DNA of 24,281 nucleotides from Brachionus koreanus (lineage: Eukaryota > Rotifera > Eurotatoria > Ploima > Brachionidae): contig PJRA01000051.1 of assembly GCA_016987375.1 (NCBI GenBank), positions 518,782 through 543,062 of the forward strand, read 5' to 3'. The translations under genes were made by a program, and so were the position numbers. Position 1 is the stretch's first letter. Every line of letters starts with the position of its first letter. This document shows positions 1 to 10,700 of this stretch, piece after piece. Below the pieces are notes generated by a model. The model was not told the DNA's origin. It was given only the letters and a program-made list of their open reading frames with translations, and ran no database searches.

Positions 1-268
1 TTATGCATCACCCGTTATATACAACACAAACTTTGTATCAACTGATAAATTTGGCAGAATGAATTTTTGACCATAACAAGGAAAGCTATTTAAAATTTTT
101 GTTTGTTGTTTTTTTTTTTCAAAAATTCACAACGTTGCATCTAGAAGCGTCTACTTCTGAGATACATGACAAATATATTAATTCTTAATTATCTTTGTGC
201 ATCAATTGAGAAACTGATGTTTGAAAGTGATACAAAGGGTGTATTAAAAATATAAAAATTTTATTTAC

Positions 269-1747
269 CTAATGTAGTAATATTGACCATTTGACTGTTT
301 GTACATCCAGCACTATTGCATACACCAACAACTAATGAATAGACCGTAATTGGTTTCGAACTAATGAGCAATTTTTTTGCTCTGGGGTCTTGAATTCTTG
401 TAAAAACTAATTCTTCTATTTCGGACCTTTGTTCCAAACTAGTTTCGCTTGAACACACAGTTTCACAATAAAATTCAAAGCTTCTAACATCATTGGGGCC
501 TTTTACTCGCAAGACAAATTTTTCGACATATCCTCTAGCCATATATGACCAATTGGTGCAATAGAAACAAAAATTTTCCATTTCTTCCACTTGTATCTGG
601 TATCCACTGAGTGCTTTTACTTTTAAAAAGCGCATTATGTCCACAAAGCCTGATGGTTTGTCTTCCGGTGTACGTATCAATAACCATTCGGACGATGACT
701 CACCCTGGCTATTGAATGCTGTCACTCGATAAAAATACTCTGTGAACTTGTTAAAATTTTTGTCAATAGCCACACTTTCATTTGTTTCCTTTAGAACATC
801 TTTAAGTCTGGACACATTTTCAACAAAAGTGTTCACATTCGGACAACCATCAAACCTCGTATTTTTGTATGCAATTATGTTGTTCAAATCAAAAAAGTCA
901 ACCAAAAAGCCATTTATTTTGACTTGTTTGATGCATCCAGTAAAGTATGCGTCTTCATTTAGAAATTCAATTTGTTTGAAAAAATCAGTAAAGTACTCTC
1001 TGGTCAAAGGTTGTATAAACGACTTTGCCAATACATTATAAATATCAGCAAGCATTTGAAAATCAAAGCCTCCTGTAAAAAATTGTGTATTAAAATAAAA
1101 TGTAAATAGCAACGTTGCATTTAGAATTTTTGTATTGAAATTTTTCGGTAAGCTGTCGGATGTGAGAAAATTTTTGTTTACAATACGAGTTTGGTTCAGC
1201 TCGAGAAGAAGAGATCGATTTTTAAAGTTGAGCTCCAAGTTTAGACTAGACCAGTATCCATTAGCCAGTGAGTTTATTCCATATGACTCGTTGAAAACAA
1301 GATCGAAAAAGTTCAAAAATGCATTTGAATTAGTTAAGTCGTAGCGAATTCGAGTCTTGAAGCAAACCTCTATTTTGTTCGTGTCTATTAGTCTCACTAG
1401 GATGTATTGTTCGTTTTCGATGTCGAAATTAAGAAATAGAATGCCTGTCGGCCACTCGGTTCTGTACTGAATGTTAAGAGTGAATTTCTCTTTTGAATCG
1501 CTCTTTACTGGAGCTGCGGCGCCAATGTTTGAGTAAATGAAGCCGAAACCAAGAACATGCACTGGACTTGAGTCGGTGTCCAAGTTGATCGGACAGCCGT
1601 ATATTGTGTTAGAATTGTACGGCTCACCAGGTGATATGGCCGCTTCGGAAAAATTGAATTCCAACTGCCGACTTATCGCAGTTGATTTATTAGAGCTGAA
1701 TTTAATCGTATCAAATTCACTTATTGTACTCATATTTTTTAAACATC
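269..1747 (-). CDS. Usherin-like exon 6: end of LamG 1, LamG 2, further FN3
   Basis: The acceptor TTTGAAAG|GA at 1748 joins in phase to give F-L-G-G-C-L-K-N, the terminal GC motif of LamG 1. LamG 2 follows (VHVLGFGFIYSN, TGILFLNFD, IEVCFKTR) and closes with YFTGCIKQVKING and a later RFDGCPN. The rest contains two divergent FN3-like segments, seen as EYFYRVTAFNSQGES and YSLVVGVCNSAGC. The exon leaves in phase 1 at TTAG|GTAAAT (donor 268-267). The frame stops soon after the donor, so the stop is intronic and the coding sequence continues outside the window. Confidence 0.83.
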
Positions 1748-4700
1748 CTTTCAAATAAAAATTATTTTTACTTTTTTAAATATTTTATTTCTAAGAAAAA
1801 CAATTAATGTGTCACATATTTAATTAAATTGCAAATAAAAACTATTTTATTCTATTTTTTTAATCTCTGAAGGAGCTTTAGCTTGGTACAGACAAACAGA
1901 TTTAATTTAATTTTGACTTAGTTGGTTGAATCGGAACCGCTAATTAAACTCTTTATTAAAAAATAATCATGTAAATAATTTCACAGTCAACGAAAAAAAA
2001 AATGATCATCAAACATAATCGATGAAGATATTATTTTATTTTTAAAAAAAAAACTTTTACATTTTAAATAACTTTCAGGATTATAATTAGTAGACAGTCT
2101 AAATGCAAAGTACTTTCAATTAATTTAAAAAAATTTTACAATTTGATTTAAGACGAAAATCAATACACATTTTTCTCTCTAAAAGAGACTTTAAAATGAG
2201 TATTAAACGTTTTATTGAGAAGAACAATAATTATTGATTTAAGAAATAAATCAAATTGTACAATAATTATTATAAAAGAAAAGAGAAATGGTTTTAAAGA
2301 CTAGTTAATATAGGTGCTGGCTCGCGAGAACAAATTATTGACACTATTTCTGAGAAACTTCTGTAAAAAGCTATTATGGTTGGCAGCCTTGTTTGCTTTT
2401 CTTGTTTGGTAGGGAAAGCGAGTATAATTCTCCAATAGTTATTCTCAATTAATCAATTTTAAAATTACAAAGTAACCCTTTTACTGGTCCTGAGTAGATT
2501 TATCACTAGAAAGCCCGGCTAATTTCTTAGAAAAATTTCAAATTTACTCAACTACCTATTGGAAATCAAAAATCAATAAAGCATTTCGTGGAAAATAAGA
2601 TGAAAGAAGTTGAAAAGAGTTTTTATTCTCTAAATAGTGTTGGATGCAAACAAAAATTAATGAACCTAGAAACTATAGCATTTTTATACAAACAGTTCTT
2701 TCAATCAATCTTTAGATATCATTTAGATAATATCTTCATTAATGAAAAGTGTTTAAAGGAATTTGATATACGACAAAATATTTTAATAAAACGATTTATT
2801 GGACTCAGTAAATTTGCAAAAACAAAACCTTTGAACAAAGCACTAAAATTGGAGTCAATTAGACAAATTTATTATAAGCATAAAATATTCTTTGTCAGAC
2901 AAATTTGTAATAACCAATTGTGTAAAAACGCTTTTGAATACTTAAGGAAAGATTATAAGATATTTGATAGAGAGAATACTTCTTTTATTTAACAGTTATC
3001 AAAAGTAGAAGATCTGACTCATATAAATTGTACACTAATAGCTGGCTTCATGTGTAATTCAATTCTTAAAACATTATCTTCATACATTTTGGTTAGTACT
3101 TAACTAAGGTTAAGGACTAGTGAAACATGATTTGGTTTTTTCCTTCTTTAATTATTTTTTATGGAGATTTTTATTTAATAAAAATGTTTAGACCAGACAT
3201 ATAATTTTAATTTAAAACCGTCCTCAAACCAATTAACCGTTGGGCTCATATGAGACCACAACATTTGTTTAATTTACTGTTTGAAAAACTAAATTTTCTC
3301 ATGATCAAATTATAATAACGAAAAAAAATAGGGATGGCCTGTTTACACAATCTGTTATAAAAAAAAAGGAAAGTTAAAACGCCAATCCTTCTAGCAAAAT
3401 AACCAATAAAATATAAGGATCAATTTAAAGCGTTTTCCTGGCCTTAATCCAAAAAATTTCATTTACATTTGACGAAATGATTCAAAATTGAAGTCTGATT
3501 GGCCTACAAAATCAATTAGTTTTTGCCAACTAATTGAATTTGTAGGCCAAATAGACATTTAGTTCAATTAACAAACAAGAATTCAAATTTGCAAATCAAC
3601 AACAATAAACAATAAAAAAAATTACAATGAAATTAAGCAATTAAGAAAAAAAAAACAATGAGCAAAACAAGCTTGTACCATTTTTTAAATTATGAAATTT
3701 GAAATAAAGCATGTGTAAAGTTGGAAAGAAATAAGGACTATAGTCCGAAGGGTTTTTAAGACCTCTTTCTAAAAACTGAAATTTAAACATATTTGATAGG
3801 AATAAAATTTTATAAAGTGGCTTTTAAAAACTAAGCATCTTGATCTTAATTCTTAAAAATCTTAATTAATTTTCAGTAAAAAATTTTTAATTTATCTACA
3901 TAACTATTAATGATTAGCGGAGCTATCTAAATTTTCTATTTTAAATAATAGAAAATTTTTTTCAGTAAATCACCAAAATAAAATTAATTTGACTTATTAA
4001 ATTAAAAATCAGTTACCTAAAAATCTGTTAGGTTGAATTTTTTTAAATGGTTCGCTATCAAACGCCTTCTCATCACGACTGAGAAAATCATCGGGCAAAC
4101 CACCTACATAAACACCAACAACATCACTAATAACTTGCTTATTACATTTGCTAGAATTCACTTGAAAAAACTTTTCATTTGATCTAATAAAAGCATAGCT
4201 ATTCAATCTAAAAACTTTGGCTGTATTCCATCTGAGATTGTTTTCATCGCCTTTTAAATAAATTGAACATGCCTCGACTTGAGACTGAGTATCTGATAAA
4301 TACCAATTGCTTTCTAGATTTACTTGCAAAGCGCTAAATTCACTTTGAGAATAGCCAGAACTTGCCAAATAAATAAGTCCATTATTTCTAGTCTTAAATT
4401 GATACTCTAGGCCAAAAAAAGGATATCCCTGAGGGTAGTATTTGTCTGCATCAAACTTAAAGTAGTTAAAGCCGTGCAGACGATAGCCTTGTTCAAGTAA
4501 AGTTGGTGGATTAGCAAATGATATCTTGGCTCGTTCTAACCTGTACTTGATGCCAGTAAAATTAGTCAAATTATATGGCTTATACCTACTCCAGTCAAAT
4601 TGTAGCTGTGAATCAACCACTTGATATGTTAAATCATCCATAGACCATTTATTAGGCGGAGGGTCTATTGTTTGAACAGAAAAATTATTTGTTCTTAAGC

Positions 4701-7700
4701 ATCCAGCATTGTTGCATAGCTCAACATAAAAATTATAAACTTGTGAAGAATTTAAATTGGTTAAGTTAAAAGAATTTCCTAATCCACTATAAACCAACGT
4801 TGATTTATCACTATTCAACAAGTATAAAGAAAAATTTCTAATTCCACCTCCAAGACAACTTATCCAGTAAGTATCAAACACTGTTTGCTGATATGTTGGA
4901 AGCCATTTTATGTATACACTGTCGAATTTGAGCGAAACAGCGCTTTGCAATACTGGTGGACATATTGGAGCATTTTCCAAAGTGGTTAATACTAGTTCAG
5001 TACTAGGTTTGGAACGGCCTATCACTGTTGAACTAGTAGCTATTATTCCATATGTTGATCTTGGTCTCAAATTTTTTACAATGCATATTTTTAGTTTTTT
5101 GTCTAACACAGAATCATTTGGATCATAAAATTCTTCAATCGCACAAGCTAAAGAATATTCTTGATAATCAGTTGAATTGTAAGATTTTTTGTATATTTCA
5201 TACATTACTATGATGCCATTTGGTTTAAGGGGTCGTTTGACTCCTATAATAATAAAACTAGAATTAAGTGAGATGATAACTGGTTGAGTTTGGTTGACTG
5301 GTCTATCTTGGGAAGTTATAAAACTGGTGTATTTAGAGGCCGATTGAGTTTTTGGATCGCCCATAAGACAATATAAAATTTCTGGATTATTCAAATCTCG
5401 GTTACAAACTTCTACACTCAAAAAATAGTGACTATAAGGATTAAGGTTATCAATAGTGGTCTGCAGTATATTTGTGCTTGATTGCATATGCATATGCTCG
5501 ACTATCTTACTTGAATTTGTCTGCTCGATTAGGTTATTCAAGTCGATTGGATTGCTTGGAAGATTGGCATTTTTCTTCGAATAAACTTTAATCGAATAGA
5601 AGGGGTTTAAGCCATTGAGGCGCTCAGGAATAGTCCACAACACCTGAACTTGTGATGATCTTATATTGAACAATTGGTAGGTAAAGTTACAGCAGGGTTG
5701 ACTTGGCAAAGTAATTTTGATGTTTTGTGAACGACTTGGTGTGCCACCTTGATCGTTAAAAGATTCAATTCTATACGAGTATACCACAAATGGAAGCAGA
5801 TTAGTATCATCATAATTTTTTTCTAAAATAACAGAATGTTGAAAATTTTTTAAATCATTAAAGAATAAAAAATTAATCTAGGTATTAAGTTTGTCATTTC
5901 TGTACGTCAGTCCTTTTTAAAATGAACTACTAGACCAAGAAATTAACCTATATCATATACTCTAAATCAAATAAAAATATTATAAATGATTTTTTTTCAC
6001 TTACTGGAAGTATTAGTCACCAAAGTTTCATTTCTATATACCAAATAATAACGAATAATGCCATTTGGATAGTCTGGCGGAGACCAACTGATACTGATTG
6101 TATCAGAATTTTTTACTGATAAAAATGGTGGACTCTGTTTGCTTGGGACTAAAAAAAATTAATTATTAAAATTAAAAAAAAAAACACAAAATACATTTTG
6201 AGCATCCAAACGGATTATCGACATCTAAATTGCTAGTTCCAGGTACACATATATTACATTTAAGTCCAGTTACAAATTCTTTACAATTGCACTGACCAGT
6301 AAATTGATCACAATCTTGATCATAACTACCAGCAATATTGCATCCACACTGTTTACAACTTCCAGTAACACTCGAAAAGTTAAAATATCCTTCAGAACAT
6401 TGATCACACCTTGTTCCACCTATTCCATTAGCTATCTTACACACACACTCGCCAGTCAAACTATCACAATTAGAACCTGGTATACTACCGGCTGGATCGC
6501 ATGCACACTCAAAACAATCAATATCGTTTATATTAAGAAAAAAAAATCCATTTGCACAAGTCTCGCATTTTATGCCAATTCGATTTTTATTACACACACA
6601 TTGACTTGTTCTTGAATCACATATATAATTACCATTAACCAAAGTGTCTTTATTAGTGCCTATTGGATCACATTCACATTTGGTACAATTATTACTAAAC
6701 TCATTTAGACCATAATATCCTGGCTTGCATCGATCACAAGCAAATCCTTCGCTTAACTCATTGCATATGCATTTTCCAGTCTCTTCTTCACAAATATTCT
6801 CTTCATCTAGAATTCCATTTAAATTACATTCACATTTGACACACTGTGAACCCGATCTCCAATAGCCATTTAGGCATTTTTCACAGTTTTTTCCTCCATA
6901 ACCAGTTTTACACAGACACCTACCGGTAACAGTGTCACATAAATTTGGGTTTATTGAGCCAACTGGTTCACATTGACATTTGTTCGCACATCCATTTATT
7001 GACAAATTGTAATAGCCCAGCTCACATTGATTGCATCTTAGACCTCGGACTCGATTTTTGCAATAGCATTGTCCCGTTATTTGATCACAAGCTGCTGATA
7101 AAGAGCCAAGTGGATCACAGTTACACTGTTTATTGCATCCATTTTCTAAATCATACATTGATTCAATACAACGGTCACATTTGAATCCAGAAACAAAAGT
7201 AGATTCACATGTGCACTGACCAGTTTTTTGGTCGCATAAAGTTAAATTTGTACCAGAGACCAATTGTGTTGAGCCAGCATTACACTCACATTTCACACAT
7301 CCATTTTTATTATTTGCTGTTAGATTAAAAAAACCAGGTTTACACTGATCGCATTTAAATCCCTTTACGTTTTGCTTACAAATACATACGCCACTTAATT
7401 GGTTACAATAGCTTAAGCTTACTGACCCAATTTGAGTTACCACTCCTTTTAAGTCACATTCACATTTTTGGCACTGGTTTGTAGTATTATTAAAAAAAAA
7501 GTTGGATATGCATTGATCACAATTTGGACCAGTTGAATTTTTGTCACAGTTTTGACACACACCTTTTCTTAGCTTTGAATCGTAAACACATGAATTTGAT
7601 CGATTGTTACAATTACATTTTGAACAACTAGCATATGGATTTAAGTAACGTGATTCGAATGCTCTATTGTTGAACAGAGGCATACACTTTTCGCACTTTT

Positions 7701-10700
7701 TAAAGAAAATTATTTTAATTTCCATTTATTCAACAAGTACTATTAAGTTTTAATTTGTTTTAAGTATTTCAAGTTAATTAAATGCATTTATAATACTAAC
7801 AATAGAATTGGTTGTATTAATACTAAAGAAAGATGGAAGTAGACTAATTTTGTAGAATGATGTATAAAATATGTTTAAAACTAATCATTACAAAAAATTA
7901 AATCAACCCTAACAATATTTAATATTTATTAAAGTTTAGATTATTTTATATTTTAATAGATCATAAATTTTATTTTCAAGACAAATTTAACTTACAGTTT
8001 ATTTTGATTTAATTTCTTTATTATTAATGACCTTATTTAAATTACAATTACTGGATATAAAGAAGTGTTGTTATTCAAAAAAAAAAAGAGTTTTAACTTG
8101 TAATTTTCCTGTTTACAAACTTTCTAAAAAAGTTTATTCATATAATTTGGTTCTTCGTCTTCACTTTATCTCCTCTGCAGTAAATCAAAGGATTCAGCCT
8201 TAATCGCATAGACTAGCTTATAAATTAATATTATAAGTGATAAATCCTATAAAAATCGTAATTCATTCAGAACAGTACGTTTTAAAACTAACTTCATCTT
8301 TTTTCTTTCCTTTCCTCTTCCTTTCTTCTTCCTTTACTCTTTCCAAGAAAAAAGAAAGGAAGAGGAAAGGAAAGAAATCGATGAAGTTAGTTTTAAAACG
8401 TACTGTACTAACTGAAAGTTTGCAAAATGAGTGAAAAAGGTTCAATTATCGAAGATGTCGATTCAAAAAAGTGGAATATAATGATTAAATCTTTAGTCTA
8501 ATTATTGTATTAGATAATTGTAGCTTTCAGAGTTAATGTTGCAGAATTAAATGATATTGCAGAAAACAACGATTGTAAAACTACAAGGAAAAGAAAGGCG
8601 ATTTATTATTTTTTTAACTAAAATTACTTGAAAAAAAAATGCTAATTTTGCATAACTTGTATTATTTATCATAATTTTTCTTAGCAGTATTAAAATTATA
8701 AATCAAGCATAATTTTACTAAAAAAAACTAAATGAATGTGAGTTTGTTTCTATTTTAGACCTCAATACATTCTTTCGGTATAACGATTCGGTTCGTTTGG
8801 TGAAATTGGATGAACAAAATTGGAAGTTTTCGTCTTGCTCATGTAAAGATTACCTCAAAGACTACATGTGTCAACATATTATTGTGGTGTTGTTGTCAAA
8901 ATAATTAATTCAAGTTCCAGAAAAGTATTTAGATTCGGTAATTGGTTGTAAACCAAGACCAGGAAGAAAGAAAAAAGCAATGCCTTGGAATGTTAGGCAA
9001 TAAATTATTTTTATATTATTTTTTATTAATTTAGTTAAAATTTAGTAAAACTAGTTGTAAACTTGATTTTTATAATAAATCTTTATTTTTGTATCAATTA
9101 AGAAATTTTATGAAAAATGATTGATAATTTAAATAAATTCTAAAAAAAAATATATGCAAAGTAATTCACAGACATAGTACTGTAAACAACAGTGTTGTTT
9201 TAAAACTATAATATGTTACATTACAAATTAATAGAGTTTGTCTCATGACTAAAATTTAGATTTTACTTAACATTTTATATTAAATAACTATCAAAATAAT
9301 AAAATACTTATATTATTTAAATTATACTGATTTATTTAAAACAATTTACTCATCATTGTATATAAAATATTGATCAAAACATTTATTATACTAATCAATT
9401 AATATAAAGTCTAAGCTAAAAATGTAAATATTTACCATATTTCCATGAGTATAACTTCCTTCGTCACAGTTACATTTGAACGGAACTTTAGTCATATCAC
9501 AACTAGCTGAATATCCATTACAATCACATCTAAGCAAAAATTATTTAGCAAAAAAAAAAAAACTAAAAATATTCATTCGAACCTTCCTTTTACCCTAAAT
9601 TCATTTATTGCATAATACAACTTTCTAATGTCATTTTTAACACTTTGAAAATAGCCAGATAAAACAAGCTTGATTTTGGAAGCTTTAATTAGATTGACTT
9701 TGTCAAAATTGGAAAAAAAATCCTCCTCTTGGTCGATCACAGCCGACCAAATGATTGGGAAGCCGCCAAAAAATCCGCTCTCAAACTCAGCTGGTATTTG
9801 ACCACATGCTGGATCGGATCCATCACAATCAATTGAATAGCGCTGAATTTCATACCACTGATTGTCCATAAACCGTTGAATGACAACTTTGGTTGGGGGC
9901 AAATTGGCAAAAAATATTTCTATCCTTTCGATAAGATAGACACCGTTTTCCAAGTCTAAAACAACTTCTATTGGATTAGTACTAGTCAAAATACATGAAA
10001 TCCACGATGTCTTAAAGTTGTCATCATTGATATAGTTAAGCGGATGAGCAAATTGATTCAGGCGTGTTGTTCTGTCCAATTGATCAAGCATATTAAACTT
10101 GTTTTTGAGACAAATGGTTGAATTTCTGTTTTGATTGCGTGGATAAGCATTTGGACAGCGACACTCAGACTGAATGCGCAAATCAATTGACTCAGTACCA
10201 TACAAATCTAAAATTTCTCTATTCACCAACGGTATGCTAAAAACTCTAAAATCTTGTATCCATCCAAAAAATTTATTACCATCATTTGAGTCAATACCAA
10301 CATAAAAATTTATCTTGTCTGAATTGTTTACCAAATAAGATCCGAGGTCATAAGACAAATCAATTGACGCCACCGACAAATCTTGTTCCAAATCGCTTGG
10401 CTCATTGATAAATAAATCAAGAGACTGTTTGTGAATACGCATGGCAAAAAAGTTGTCTTTTTTTTTTAATTTTGGTAGATCAACAACTAAAAAACACTCG
10501 CTTTCAATCTCTTTAAAAGGATATAAATCACTTATTAATAAACAAAAATATTTAATAAATAATTTTTTATTAATTGTTTGTAGAGTTAGTGTGAGAATAG
10601 GTGAATTGTCATCTTGTACAAGAGTGATTAGAGTGCCATTATTCGATCCAGATTGAGTGAGCCAGAGAGTGAATGAAAAGCCCGAGTTTAAAATATCTGC

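Larger units (their letters stand above)
1748..4016 (-). other. Intron between usherin-like exons 5 and 6, containing a decayed LINE and a hairpin
   Basis: This 2.27-kb intron is far longer than the other usherin introns except the one with the MULE remnant. Its size is largely explained by foreign DNA: an antisense LINE 3' fragment (about 2588..3103), a 75-bp repeat shared with 18428..18500, and a 23-bp-stem inverted repeat at 3499..3550. A 12-bp perfect palindrome (GGACTATAGTCC) lies at 3735..3746. The rest is A/T-rich sequence with nothing recognisable. Confidence 0.7.
7696..9435 (-). other. Intron between usherin-like exons 2 and 3, carrying transposon remnants
   Basis: This 1.74-kb intron splits the first laminin EGF repeat. 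It contains a long foldback hairpin (8272..8406) and the C-terminal end of a MULE-like transposase on the opposite strand (8758..9003). The remainder is A/T-rich with nothing recognisable. Expansion by mobile elements is the simplest reason it is so much longer than the adjacent 53-nt intron. Confidence 0.65.

Noticed and set aside
1..130. Possible further FN3 exon on the minus strand (frame reading FILPNLSVDTKFVLYITGDA).
   Set aside because: The strand pattern recalls the end of an FN3 domain, but the only acceptor (AAATAG) enters in the wrong phase for exon 6. The expected start of an FN3 domain is also missing.
742..1758. Plus-strand open frames across the usherin-like exon 6.
   Set aside because: They are antisense shadows of strong minus-strand laminin G and FN3 coding sequence and resemble no protein family.
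3735..3746. 12-bp palindrome GGACTATAGTCC as a regulatory site.
   Set aside because: A single short palindrome in A/T-rich intron sequence has no context suggesting binding; noted only within the intron entry.
6304..7184. Plus-strand open frames opposite the laminin EGF exon, threonine/serine-rich.
   Set aside because: They are antisense shadows; the cysteine spacing on the minus strand is unmistakable.
8237..8445. Overlapping open frames on both strands at the hairpin.
   Set aside because: Both are translations of the same palindrome, so openness and similar peptides on the two strands follow from the inverted repeat and do not indicate coding.
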